From the NCBI GenBank assembly GCA_033439265.1, contig JAVTVX010000009.1:9017109-9081108 (forward strand): a stretch of DNA of 64,000 nucleotides, read 5' to 3'. The position numbers and the translations under genes were made by a program. Shown in pieces: positions 37,313 through 50,390 of this stretch. The notes under the pieces were generated by a model. It was given only the letters and a program-made list of their open reading frames with translations. It had not been told where the DNA came from and ran no database searches. Source of the stretch: Dillenia suffruticosa (Eukaryota; Streptophyta; Magnoliopsida; Dilleniales; Dilleniaceae). Each line of letters begins with the position of its first letter. The first letter of the stretch is position 1.

Positions 37313-38942
37313 GTTGACTTGATATCAGATCCTAGGTTGAGAGCTATGCAGGAAGAGAGTCTTGAAAACATTCCCGAGTCTGTTTTTGTTTAAAGTTCTC
37401 GATGCATGAGAGTTTCATATAGTCATGAAATCCAAGTACATGGTCATAGGTATATGAGTTCATCCATTTTAGGGGGGTTAGATACGGTTATATCTAACCT
37501 AATATGCTTTTTTTTTTAGGATTCCATTCTTTGTGAGGGTAGTCAAGATGTGACTAGTCCAAATTTCTTGAACCATGCCTATTCTTTGAACGATACCTAA
37601 TAAGGATCCTTCTCTTGTAGAAGTATGACGACCCGACGGGGTACCCGTTTTGCCCCACTAGAGGAATTAGATGAGCTGGAGGATCATTCCTCGACTCGTG
37701 TGCCACCACCGACACCTACTCAGCCAGCTGCTCAGGTTGAGACTCTCATACCCACACTCGACACCTTTCGACAGGTGTACGAGTGGTACGCTTTGCATAG
37801 GGTTCAGATTCCGCCCCCACCACCTCCTACAGCGGCGCATGCACCTGCCGCAGCGTTAGTTCCTTCGGCACCGGTTCCACTGCCGGTGGCCGGTCCTTCT
37901 ATCTTGTCAAAGCCGAGTAAGACCACATCGGTTACTCTTAGATAGGTACATGAGTTGACTCAGTTGGTTAAGGAGGCCAGACAGCTGGGGTGCACTGATT
38001 TCACAGGGTTTGGTGATGCTACGGCAGCCAAACATTGGATCAACCGCACCCGCAGAATTTTGACCGATCTGGGGATTGGAGAGGAGCTCTACCTAAAAGT
38101 GTCACAGCGATTATTAGAAGAAGAGGCCCTCTTATGGTGTCACTGATGAGGTGATAGAGCCACTGCGATGGGACGACTTCCTTCGGGAGTTTGACCACAG
38201 ATTCTTCCCACTCTACCAGCAGGACCGGATGAGGTCAGAGCTGGGACGGTTTACATAGGGGTCCAGATCTATCTCAGAGTATGAGGCAGATATGCGGAGA
38301 CTTGTCGCATTTGTACTGGATCTGGCCACACCTCAGTACTTGTGCTTCAAATTCGAAAACGGTCATAGCCTTAATATAAAGAAGTATATGACTGTTACTC
38401 CATAGTTTACACTGGCCGAGGTGATAGACTCTGCTTACCGAGCAAAGGCTTTGGTCTACGCCGAGACTAGGCAGAGAGAGAAGAGAGAGCTGAAGAGAAA
38501 GAAAGAGAAGTCTCATTCTGTGCAGAATTCCAAGAGGGGTAGGGGATCCAGTTCGCACAGAAACAGATTTAGATCTGGATATTCTAATCTGGGATGGGGA
38601 TAGTACTCCCAGGGGTTTAGACTCACCCTGCATAGTATACTACTCAACGACATCCTTATTGCCGCAGGTGCAATAGGTCCCATTCGATAGGAGGTTGTTC
38701 AGTGTCGGTCACTTGCTTCTACTGTGGGAAGCCGGGGCATATCAGGAGTTCCAACCCTGAGTTAGGACGTGGAGGACAGAGTTCACAGAGTCGCACTAGT
38801 ACTTCTCATATGGGTCAGCAGGGGCAGCCTACTCGGCCAACATCTTCTACTCCTAGGGTGACTACCGGGAGTAACACAGTGCAGACCCAGGCACGACAGC
38901 AGCCTAGGGCTCAGGCCCGGGTTTATGCCATGACACCTAGGG

Positions 38943-39144
38943 CTTAGGATTTTAATCCATAAAAAAATATTTTAAAGTTTTCATTTGAGACAAGTCAAAA
39001 GTTGTAACAGAATAATATCATGTACAAAATTAGATAATAAACTCCATTAACAAAATTAATTAACAATAATATTTAAGAGAATAATATCAAATTGTGCAAT
39101 ATTATCAACTAACAACATCATTCTCTTCTCTTATGTATTAGTTC
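38943..39144 (+). repeat. Flank block F, internal duplicate
   Basis: Near-identical to 34,011-34,211, although it lies between gag and the second LTR of element A, where element-internal sequence would be expected. Confidence 0.9.
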
Positions 39145-40318
39145 TGTAACACCGACACTACGGTGTCTATAATTTAATTATATAGAGAGAAATTTATTTA
39201 TTTAAATTGATTATTTGATTTTGGGGTATTTAAATTAAATTTTGGTATATTTTAATTTTCCGAATTCGCGAATAGAAGTAAACCCCGTTTTTACAAAAAA
39301 TTTAAATTTTAGTGAAGTGTGAGTGTGAAGACATATATATATATATATATAAACAAAAAAAAAGAGGAGGAGATACTGCGTTTTGGAGTGAAACGCCTAC
39401 ATGAGCGCAAGTACGCCACAGCGGGTGCTTCCCCGCGCGAGCGTGCGACCGTGCCACAGCATGAGCGCACCTGCTCGGGAGCGCACCTGCGCACGAGCAC
39501 GCACCTGTGCACGAGCACGCGCCTGCGCACCAGGGGGTACCTACACCCGAGCGCGCTTCAGCCTACTAGCGTGCAACCCGCAAACGCGCGACTGCAGTCC
39601 AGGTCGCAAGCCCACGTGCCAGTCCCCGAGCCCATCAGCCCGTGAGCCCGCAAGTATGCTAGCCCTCAAGCCCACCAGCCCGCGATAGCCCATGACAGCC
39701 CGCAAGTCTCTGCGTAGTTAACTAACTCAGGGTTTTGATTTTGTTTTAAGTGTTTATGACCTAACTAATAAATCTTGTCTTGATAGGGAGCATTATAGAT
39801 TTTGGAGTAATCGAAAAGACATTTGAATGAAGGTCTATGCTCCGAGAAAACCCTAGGTGAAAAAAAATTTCTTATCCATTCGATTTAATTGAATAAATAT
39901 TAGGGTTAAGTTGAGAAATGAGGAGAAATGGTTAGTGTACAGGCGTTACGCACCCTGAGTGTTGTGCAAGGGCACTGCGCACCCTACACACAAGCGCTGC
40001 GCTCCCTGGGTGCTGCGCAAGGGCACTGTGCGCCCTGCACATAGACCCTGCACATAAACGTTGCGCACTGCACAGAGGGGCGCTGGGCTGTGGCCCTACT
40101 GGCCCTTGGGTGCGAGCGAGGAATTGGATTGGTGTGAGCCTTGTGCGAGATTGGTTGAGTACCAACACTTGAGTCTTGTAGACATGTTGTATGCATGAAC
40201 AAAATATGAGAAATTTGGGTAGGGTTCTAAAGGATTCGAACTACCCGATTTGCATACGTGTACTAGAAGTGATAACCTATTTCTTGTAACGCGTAGGCTT
40301 TAAACTTATTGATTTATT

Positions 40319-40358
<40 letters not shown>

Positions 40359-41883
40359 TAGGTATTGGGTGCCTTGAGTTAGGGGAACTCATTTCTTCGC
40401 TTCGTGATATTATTGGTGAGTGCGCTACCCTTCCCCATACCGTAAGTGAGATTTATTTCAATACCTTTATTTAATGTGTAAACCCTGTTTTATAATATTT
40501 TAATAACTGAGCATGATTTGTCGTGTGCTTAAAATGTTTTAATTGGTTTTGGAAATAACTTTTTGTGAACCGTTGGAGTATCCAAAAATTGGGTTGAATT
40601 ATGAAATTTTGCATCCATGTGGTTGAAATGTATAATGTGTCATTTTACGCTATATATTGCATTTAGTTTGTAAACCTGATTACGGCACATTCTTGATATG
40701 ACATTGATTTTGGCATTGAGAACTTTGGTATGTATTGTTCCGTAACTACGAAGGACACTGTGAGAGGTGCTTAGGTGGCGTCCGGATATGCCTAGGCCTG
40801 AGGTATCCCACGAGTTGTCGTGATTTTATTAACGATACGGTACTAACCAGGTTTAACCCGAAAATGAGGAGGATTTGGATACTCTCTCCAAGCCTAGCAC
40901 CTGGACGAGGTCCGTCGCCAATGCCAGGGTAGAGAGCACTTTAAATAAATTTGTATATAACACCCCCGGTACGCCTGTCATAGGTCGAGGTAGACCTCTA
41001 CCAGGATACTTTCGGCTGATAGCTCTATGATTTTAATGACAGTGCTTTGCATGCATATTTGACTTGCTAATGCGTGCAAATGATAAATTGTTGAAATGAA
41101 AAGTATGATAATTTGAAGTATGATTTGTATACTTACGTTTTGACACTTCAGTTTCACAATTCTTGTTAGATGATTGCATTGACCCACTCACTCACTGAGT
41201 ATTCTTTCCCTGAGTACTCACCCCTCATTTCCTTTCTTGTTTCAGAAATAGTATTTGGCAAGGAGCGTTGCTTTTAGGACGCTTAGTATCATTGGGAGAT
41301 CTGTTCTGGACTTCAAGAGTCATTGTATATTTTTGTTACAATTTTGTGAGTTAAAAATTGTATTGATAATGTATATGTATTTTGAGATCTATAGATGACC
41401 ATTGTATAATTCTGGGATGACTATACAAATATGGATATTTAAATTTTGGAACTCTCATGTCATTGCATAACACTTGCATTGAGCCAATTTTTATTCATTG
41501 TGTATATTACTTGGGAATGTGTCATATCCTAAAAGTATATTTTAGGACCGCTCGATACCACCTCCAAATCACAGGAGGGGCGACTGACGGCTGTTCATGC
41601 CTTTTACGGGGGTATGGCAGTAGAGGTCTGTGATTAGAACTGTGGAAATTCATTTTGTTAGCCTTGCGTTGTCCTGGATTGTGCGGTATGGATGTGTTGG
41701 TCTAATGTTGGGATGCGATTTATGTATTGTGAGGCCGGGTTGGCCCTATTATACAGGTAGCAGATTGATTGCTATATGGAGACCTCCAATATGCGGGGAG
41801 ATTCTGTCCGATTTTCTGTAAAACATACAGCCGGTATTCAAAACAACGGGTGGCTGTTCACGATCCCTGTTGGGGGCGTGACA
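39145..41883 (+). repeat. Second LTR of element A
   Basis: 2,739 bp. It is shorter than the first LTR, mainly in the CT/GC-rich part, and carries a (TA)n run at about 40,324-40,355 that is not expanded in the first LTR. Confidence 0.9.
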
Positions 41884-41888
41884 AGTTG

Positions 41889-44140
41889 TACAGTGCAATC
41901 ACTGCTTGCTCAATTATTATTGTTAGCACTTAGGCGTCAAGACAAAATTAATGTTGTTAGGGGTTGAGATAAAATTTATTTTGCATTAGCAACATTATTA
42001 ACATTATTTTGTGCAACATTATTAATATTATTCTTGATAGATATATTAATATAACTATATGATTATTAAAGTAACCAATATTAAAAAATACACTTGTTGA
42101 CATGCGACATGCTTAGATTTATTACCCCTTGATTCATTCATCTGCTAATATAAAATAGTTTATATTAATCCAAAGTTTTTACTTTAATTTTGTGAAAGGC
42201 AGCACATTTTCAATGATAAGGTGGTTTGATTAATTTTGTCAAAATCACGACATCATCTTGTAATCATATTATAATGAGACAATAAATTTTATATTTATAT
42301 TATGATAAATTTGTTTGATTTCGTTAACATAAATATAAATAAATTTAACGATTATGCCAATATATTTCTTTCGTTTTGGCATGTTCCACCAATATATTTC
42401 TCCCATTTTAGCGCGCGCGGGCACCTCGGGTGCGCAACTAAAGTTGAAGTGCTTGTTGTTCTGAAGAAAACTTCAAATTAGGTCATTGAGCAGAAAGTTG
42501 AATTTTTGAATAAGAGTCTGTACAAATCATCTATTTTTTAATCACATAACTCTAGAAAAGGCAAGTAGTAGAATTAAACAAACAATTTAAGATTTCTTCA
42601 CAAATAAAAAAGAAAAAAAAATTACAAGAAAAAATTTTCAAAAAAAAATTGCAAAACAAAAATTCATCATTTGTAATTATCTTTATTAATATTATATATT
42701 TTGGTAAATATTTTTGTTTTCTCTTTTTTTTTTGTAAATATATAATGTAAAATGCAAAATGCAAATCATGACACTTTTTTCTTTTCTTTTTTTTTTCTTT
42801 ATTCATATTATATATTTTGGTAAATATTTGTAATTAAATATATAAATTTTTTAAATTATTAATATATTATAATTTAAATTAATATTAATAATCATGATTT
42901 GTAAAATGAAAAATATACATGGAAAATGGGTATTCATGTAAAATGCAAAGAAAACATTTTCAAAAAAAATCATTATTTAGAGAATAAAAAAAATTGCAAA
43001 AAAACTATGTGAAGAAGTAAAAAAAAAAATTACAAAAATCTATGTGGTTATATATGGTTATATAACTTACCATCACTTATCATCATTTACTATCATTTGC
43101 TTATCATCACTTACTATCATTTACCATTATTTACAATCACTTACTTGACATCACTTACCATCTACTTATTACAACTATATATCACAAACTTACCGTTATA
43201 TAAACTTACGTACCTACTTGTCACCTACTTAAGGTGGTTTGATTAATTTTGCCAAAATCACCAAATATTATAATCATATTATAATGAGACAATAAATTTT
43301 ATATTTATATTATAGTAAGGTGGTTTGATTTCGCTAACATTAATAAATATAGGTAGGTTAAATTTATTTTAACGATTTTATATTATTTTCGTTTAAATAG
43401 AAGTTAGTAAAAAGAGTAAAAAAGGAAAAAAAAAAAGAGAAATATAATTGGTGCCAAAATTAAATTCCCGTTCAAAACAAAAAAAAAAATAAAAAGCTTT
43501 TGGTGGATACATTGATTCTGAAATAAAAAGATAAAATGTTTTTGGAATTTTCACAAAATTTACAGCTTGATTTTAAAATAAAATGATAAAATATTTTGAA
43601 ATTTTATCAAATTTAACCGTCAATTTGTGATGTGGTGCCAAAGATCATTGTTTAAATTGTTTTTAATTTTGAGGTAAATTTGTGAAGTTATCACTGAAAA
43701 ATTTTAAAAGGCTAAATTCGTATATTAAATAATTTTTCTTTTTGAAATTTTTATAAAATTATATAACGTTGATAATTCCACCAATATATTTATTCCAAAT
43801 GCGTTCTACCAATATGTTCCATCATTTTGGCATGCAGGGCGTTGATAAATTAATATTAATAATCGTGATTTTATATTATTACTAACATATATTTTCCATT
43901 CAACAATAATATAATTTATAATTTATAGTAATATGTATGTATCATGTAATAATTTGTAGATATTATTATATTATTAGAACATAGTACATTTGTATATGAA
44001 AATAATTCTAAATTGTTTATAATTTTTTTATACTTTCATTATCACTAATTAATCCAACAACTATAATAATATTTTTCAAATTAAATGTATGTATCGTATC
44101 ATTTGTTACCGGTTATTACTATTTATTACCACTTGTTACT
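41889..44140. other. Interior of CACTA-like copy 2 after element A
   Basis: No gene recognised. It contains TTACCATCACTTATCATC-type simple repeats (43,068-43,200). Confidence 0.5.
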
Positions 44141-44560
44141 ATGCATTATACCACCAGTTTTTGTAAAATTGAGTTGTTTGAATTTGAAATAAAATGATAA
44201 AATTTTTTTACGCATGATCAAATTTGATTGTTAATTTGTGATGTGGTGTCAAAAAAAAATCTTTGTTCTGAATTGTCTAAAATGAATTAATTGTTTTTGG
44301 TAAAAAAATAATTAAATTAGAGTAAAGAAACAAATATTTTTTGCGCAAAAAATAAAAATTTGATTAAATTAGAAAATTCATTTTGATGAGAAAATAATTT
44401 TATTGTGGAGTTATCAAATTTTCAATGTTAAAAAATTAAATTTGTAAATTAAATATTTTTAGAATTTATATAAAATTATATAATATTAATAATTAATGTA
44501 TTATTACCAATATATTTCTCTTGGCATGCTCCACCAATATGTTCCTCCATTTTGGGGCAG
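43512..44560. repeat. Repeated ~400-bp cassette near the CACTA-like 3' end
   Basis: A cassette running from a GAAATAAAATGATAAAAT start to a CCACCAATATATTTC / CATTTTGGCRYGC end occurs at about 43,512-43,850 and 44,170-44,560, and in copy 1 at about 7,160-7,558. A further end-only copy is at about 42,355-42,420. It is a tandem amplification within the element. Confidence 0.7.
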
Positions 44561-44821
44561 CCTGTAATAGTGGAACAGAAAAAAAAAAGAATAAAAAAAA
44601 GAAGAGTGAAGTATGAAGAAAAAACTGAAATTTTGCAAACGATTGTGCTACCTTTGCTGACGGTCGGTAAACTTTTCTTGGCGGACAATTTATCCCGTTG
44701 GAAAATATATATATTTTTCGATGGTTTCGTCATAAAGCATCACTATAGGTATTAAAAAACGGTCACTAAAAATCACCGAAAATATAAGTTACCGTCGGCA
44801 TATGTCTTTAATTTTGTAGTG

Positions 44822-45366
44822 TACTGATATTGTTGATAATGGAGCAATGATGGCTAGGGTTGAGTTTGTTCAAAAGAAATCAGGAATGGCAAGGAGAATA
44901 TCAAAAGGAGGTGCTGCTAAAAAGGGAAAAAAATTCTGATCTGAAATGTGATTATTGTAACTCAGGACATACGAGGGAGACATGTTTTAAGTTCCATGGT
45001 TATTCAGATTGGTGCAATTCAAGTAAGAAATGTAGCAAACACAGTTGAAACTCCATTTGAGGGAGAAGAGGCAGTTGAAAAGGACCGGCATTCTATTATA
45101 ACAGAACTTATTTAGAAGGAACTTGAAAAATATACGAAGGAAAAGCAGCCAAGTCATGATAAGGAGGTCATCAACTTTGCTCATTTGATGACTTTGCAGA
45201 AATAAAATTGAGATGTTTTTTTGTCTCTATTGATGAATTAATACCAGATTCTTGGATCATTGACACGGAAGCTAATAATCATATGTGCACAAACCTAAAT
45301 CTTCTCTCAAAATCTAAACTCGTGACTTGTTTTACCCCTATAAACCTACCAGTCAGATCCATTAAA
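44822..45366 (+). mobile_element. Ty1/copia fragment (gag zinc knuckle to protease), broken
   Basis: Motifs CDYCNSGHTRETCFKFHG (zinc knuckle, about 44,938-44,993) and a WIID-type protease start near 45,255 identify a copia-type gag-pol piece. It is broken and is interrupted by the solo LTR at 45,367. It continues at 50,391 after the LTR. A duplicate lies at 46,747-47,291. Confidence 0.7.
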
Positions 45367-46746
45367 TGTAACATCGATTTTTAGTGACTGTATATTATGT
45401 ACTACTTCTCATGATTCTAAATATATAAGCATCCTTTTGAGACATCTATTTAATTATCTAATTATTTATTTTGAGATTTCGCCTCAAAATCGCTAAAACT
45501 GAAAATTTTATCGGTAAGTCGAAAAATTTCTCGGAAAGTGCTGGTAAGGCCTAAAGAAGTCAAAAATAGTTAAGAGAAGTCCTACACACTTAAATAAAGA
45601 TATTTAAATGAAATTTCACATATTTAAGAAATTTCAAACAAAATTTTATAGGGACCAAAAATGCAATTGTTAAAAGTTAGGGGTTTAAATGTAATTGAGG
45701 AAAGTTAAGGGACTAAGTTGCAAACAACTCAAGGATGAACAATTGGAGCCAAATGATTGGTCAAGAGGGAAATAAAGTTGATTAGTAGCCACATAAGATT
45801 TTCCACATTCAAGAAAGGTTATTGGATAAAAATTTATGCATGAAAGCTTATTGGTTAGAAATTTTTGCAGGAAAACCAACTAGAATAGCTTCTTCTAGAT
45901 TGTGACACTTCTCCCCCTTGACATGGACGTCCAAAGACACTTGGTGGAGTGCATGGAAATTGCTTGAATCAACAATTGCATGGGTTAAGTGCTAGGACAA
46001 GTGTAAGGTCAAGATAATGTATGGAATGATCCAATGGTTAAGGATATTTGACTAGGTTTATAAAAGAACTTGTTTAAAAAGAGTTTGTCCTGTTTTCTTC
46101 ATTCAAACTCACCTTGGATGAAATTATGAGGGTTCCATATCCATTTTGAGTTCAACTATGGAGTCAAAGGGGTAAGAATATTTTTGAAAATTCTTGAATT
46201 TCAATTGGAAGTATAGAGATATTATATAGGAATTTATGTTTATTATGATTTGATTTTTTTTCTAAGATGAAAAAAATTCAAAGATTCAAAGGGGGTGATG
46301 ATACATATTGTTAGCAAGAGATCTTACAAAGGAGGTAACATATTCTAACTTATGTTAAGATCAAATTATTTGATGAATAGTTACTTTGGTATTCATACTA
46401 GCATGCTAAATGTTGATTTCTAAATTGAGTTTTGTATAGTTTTCTTAGAATATCTCATTCTTTAGAATTCAAAAATCTAAGATATTTATTTCTCTATAAA
46501 CTAGACTTCCTAAGTTTTAAAAATGGTATATCATGTAAGACATTTCATGAAAAAATCAATTTTTGGTGATTTTTGGAAGTCTAGCATGTTTCACAAATTT
46601 TGTTTCATGTCCTGTGTATGACCAGTAAAATATATATATTTTTCGATGGTTTCGTCATAAAGCATCACTATAGGTATTAAAAAACGGTCACTAAAAATCA
46701 CCGAAAATATAAGTTACCGTCGGCATATGTCTTTAATTTTGTAGTG

Positions 46747-47291
46747 TACTGATATTGTTGATAATGGAGCAATGATGGCTAGGGTTGAGTTTGTTCAAAA
46801 GAAATCAGGAATGGCAAGGAGAATATCAAAAGGAGGTGCTGCTAAAAAGGGAAAAAAATTCTGATCTGAAATGTGATTATTGTAACTCAGGACATACGAG
46901 GGAGACATGTTTTAAGTTCCATGGTTATTCAGATTGGTGCAATTCAAGTAAGAAATGTAGCAAACACAGTTGAAACTCCATTTGAGGGAGAAGAGGCAGT
47001 TGAAAAGGACCGGCATTCTATTATAACAGAACTTATTTAGAAGGAACTTGAAAAATATACGAAGGAAAAGCAGCCAAGTCATGATAAGGAGGTCATCAAC
47101 TTTGCTCATTTGATGACTTTGCAGAAATAAAATTGAGATGTTTTTTTGTCTCTATTGATGAATTAATACCAGATTCTTGGATCATTGACACGGAAGCTAA
47201 TAATCATATGTGCACAAACCTAAATCTTCTCTCAAAATCTAAACTCGTGACTTGTTTTACCCCTATAAACCTACCAGTCAGATCCATTAAA
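46747..47291 (+). mobile_element. Ty1/copia fragment, tandem duplicate
   Basis: Second copy of the 44,822-45,366 fragment, produced by the 1,925-bp duplication. Broken in the same way. Confidence 0.8.
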
Positions 47292-50200
47292 TGTAACATC
47301 GATTTTTAGTGACTGTATATTATGTACTACTTCTCATGATTCTAAATATATAAGCATCCTTTTGAGACATCTATTTAATTATCTAATTATTTATTTTGAG
47401 ATTTCGCCTCAAAATCGCTAAAACTGAAAATTTTATCGGTAAGTCGAAAAACTTCTCGGAAAGTGCTGGTAAGGCCTAAAGAAGTCAAAAATAGTTAAGA
47501 GAAGTCCTACACACTTAAATAAAGATATTTAAATGAAATTTCACATATTTAAGAAATTTCAAACAAAATTTTATAGGGACCAAAAATGCAATTGTTAAAA
47601 GTTAGGGGTTTAAATGTAATTGAGGAAAGTTAAGGGACTAAGTTGCAAACAACTCAAGGATGAACAATTGGAGCCAAATGATTGGTCAAGAGGGAAATAA
47701 AGTTGATTAGTAGCCACATAAGATTTTCCACATTCAATAAAGGTTATTGGATAAAAATTTATGCATGAAAGCTTATTGGTTAGAAATTTTTGCAGGAAAA
47801 CCAACTAGAATAGCTTCTTCTAGATTGTGACACTTCTCCCCCTTGACATGGACGTCCAAAGACACTTGGTGGAGTGCATGGAAATTGCTTGAATCAACAA
47901 TTGCATGGGTTAAGTGCTAGGACAAGTGTAAGGTCAAGATAATGTATGGAATGATCCAATGGTTAAGGATATTTGACTAGGTTTATAAAAGAACTTGTTT
48001 AAAAAGAGTTTGTCCTGTTTTCTTCATTCAAACTCACCTTGGATGAAATTATGAGGGTTCCATATCCATTTTGAGTTCAACTATGGAGTCAAAGGGGTAA
48101 GAATATTTTTGAAAATTCTTGAATTTCAATTGGAAGTATAGAGATATTATATAGGAATTTATGTTTATTATGATTTGATTTTTTTTCTAAGATGAAAAAA
48201 ATTCAAAGATTCAAAGGGGGTGATGATACATATTGTTAGCAAGAGATCTTACAAAGGAGGTAACATATTCTAACTTATGTTAAGATCAAATTATTTGATG
48301 AATAGTTACTTTGGTATTCATACTAGCATGCTAAATGTTGATTTCTAAATTGAGTTTTGTATAGTTTTCTTAGAATATCTCATTCTTTAAAATTCAAAAA
48401 TCTAAGATATTTATTTCTCTATAAACTAGACTTCCTAAGTTTTAAAAATGGTATATCATGTAAGACATTTCATGAAAAAATCAATTTTTGGTGATTTTTG
48501 GAAGTCTAGCATGTTTCACAAATTTTGTTTCATGTCCTGTGTATGACTAGTAACTTTTATGAATTTTTGAGGTATCTTTTGTTCCGAATTTGGAGAAATG
48601 TTGAACATGAAATTTTAGGTCTCTGACTTATCATTAATTTGAGTTAAAGAACACTTGAATCGGAGTTGTATACAGAAATGTATGATGATATTACTAAAAC
48701 TGTGCAGAAGTAGTTCTAAAACTAAAACCTAGAAGAAAACCGAATTTTATAAAATTATACATTTAGAATCCAAGGATGGTCAAAACTAGAACGTTTTATA
48801 TCTATGTCTTACCTTCAATTTGAGACAAGAAGCACTTAAATTGGAGATGTATACTGGGAGATATGGAATTTCTCCCAAAACTGTGTGGAATTGGTTTTAG
48901 GAACTTAGCACGAAAAGTAATAATTTTTTTTATAAATTCGTGTATTCCAAATTTGAAGATGGTCTGAATATAAAAGTTGGAAATATATGTTTTAGAGTTA
49001 AAAGAAAATTTAAATCAATTGAATCTGATCAAGATTTTTAACGATATCATGATTTTACTAAATCTGTGCGTTATATGTTTGTAGAAATTTCTCTAAATAT
49101 AAAAATTGAAATTTGACCTTATGAAAGAGGCCATTTTTATATGCATGTTGTAATCCAACTATATAAAATTGAATTAATAAATGATATTGTTTAACTTAGG
49201 ATTAGAATTCGAGAGATGACTCGTTTGAGAAACGAGGATAGTTAGGGGGAGTGGCGTACCCTCCCCGGTTGAGGTAAGTGGGACGAACTATTTTTGACTT
49301 TAAATGAGAAAACGTTTTGATCATGATTTTATAAATGAAATTTGAAATGTGATTTAGAAATGTTTTAGTATTTGTGGCATATCTTGAAATATTGTTCGGT
49401 AAAAATTTACATCATAATATTATGGTTACTTGGTAGTACCATGTTTTTACGAGTAAAGATTTATGAATGATGACATATGGCACATGTGTATGATTATGGG
49501 ATGGTGTATAGTGGTTATAGCGCACTCGCTACTATCGTATTGAGCGTTTACCCGACGGGGTGACGTGGTGGGGTAACACGGGAGCAGGGTTTGAGTCCCA
49601 TGTCTCTATCCAACGGATCCAATAGACGAGTACCACGTGAGGACCGTGTCAACACCAAGGGAAGGGGGAAAATATATGTGTTTTATTCTTATGACATTTT
49701 TGTGGCCCCTTGATAGATTTTACCATATTTAGGCCAAACTATGGGTAGAATGTGTTTTTGACACCCCATTAATACATGATTGATGATAAGTATGCCTATT
49801 ATTTTGAATTACATGATATATTTGCAAAGAAATGAAATATAAATTTGAAAATGATGTTTTGACTTACCATTCTCACAAATTCATTTATTGTCATTATATA
49901 GTCATTGCACCTCACTCACTGAGTATGTGGATTATACTCACCCCTCATATTAATATTTTCAGTTTATCTGTATTCGACATACATTGAGGTACTATCCTAC
50001 GAGTGACGCTATCGGGTAAGTGATTATATCCATTCTTCTTTACGATTTGACCATACATATAAATATTATATGTAAATTGGAAGTAGATGTTTTAAAGAAA
50101 ATTTTTATTGAAAACTATCTTTTTTTCTTCCGCTATATGATTTTAACTTAATGATATTGAGTAGGGTCATAATATTAGCCTTGCGTCATCTCAATGTGTG

Positions 50201-50390
50201 AGTAGGGCATACCCGTGCCTCGAGGAGTCGCGGTGGTCTGTGCACGTGTCTAACCTGCAGGTCGAGGCGTGATAGATTTGGGTCATAATATTAGCCTTGC
50301 GTCACCTCAATGTGTAAGTAGGGCATACCCGTGCCTCGAGGAGTCGCAGCGGTCTGTTCGCGTACCCGACCTACGGGTCGGGGCATGACA
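47292..50390 (+). mobile_element. Solo LTR of a Ty3-type element (third LTR family)
   Basis: 3,099 bp from TGTAACATCG to GGGCATGACA, flanked by the 5-bp target duplication TTAAA (47,287-47,291 and 50,391-50,395). A partial copy of its start is at 45,367-46,626 because of the tandem duplication. It has the same intron-like module as elements A and B (donor GTAAGT at 49,274, acceptor ATTTTCAG ending at 49,962). A direct repeat of about 115 bp lies near its end (50,164-50,279 and 50,280-50,388). No internal region is present, as expected after LTR-LTR recombination. Confidence 0.85.

Larger units (their letters stand above)
34212..41883 (+). mobile_element. Ty3-type LTR retrotransposon A, broken and rearranged
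   Basis: First LTR 34,212-37,312, second LTR 39,145-41,883, each TGTAACACC...GTGACA, flanked by the 5-bp target duplication AGTTG (34,207-34,211 and 41,884-41,888). A degenerate initiator Met-tRNA primer site follows the first LTR (about 37,319-37,331). The interior keeps a gag-like part (about 37,625-38,945: a Pro-rich N-terminal region, a retrotransposon gag core with FGDATAAKHWINR, and a zinc-knuckle-like CFYCGKPGHI). It lacks recognisable pol. The element is broken. Its LTRs have diverged more from each other than those of element B, so it is older. It is related to B: the second halves of the LTRs share a core. Confidence 0.88.
31245..44821 (+). mobile_element. CACTA-like element with no recognised gene, copy 2, carrying element A
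   Basis: It starts TACTACAAAACAAATG (first base of CACTA changed) and ends ATTTTGTAGTG at 44,821. Parts 31,245-33,940 and 44,140-44,560 align with copy 1 (4,310-7,558). The 3' end holds ACCGTCGG words (44,650-44,800) echoing the 5' end. Without the Ty3-type insertion at 34,212-41,883 it is about 5.9 kb. No transposase was recognised in the parts I could read. Flanking triplets (TTC and TAC) do not match exactly. The element is old, and the interior between 33,940 and 44,140 has no counterpart in copy 1. Confidence 0.65.
44702..48551 (+). repeat. 1,925-bp direct tandem duplication
   Basis: Units 44,702-46,626 and 46,627-48,551 are almost identical; I saw only a handful of differences. Each unit holds the last 120 bp of the CACTA-like element, the copia fragment, and about 1,260 bp of the start of the solo LTR. 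The boundary does not coincide with any element end. Confidence 0.95.

Noticed and set aside
45685-45879. Minus-strand 64-residue frame, repeated at 47,610-47,804
   Set aside because: It lies in the solo LTR, is duplicated only because of the 1,925-bp tandem duplication, and has no domain.
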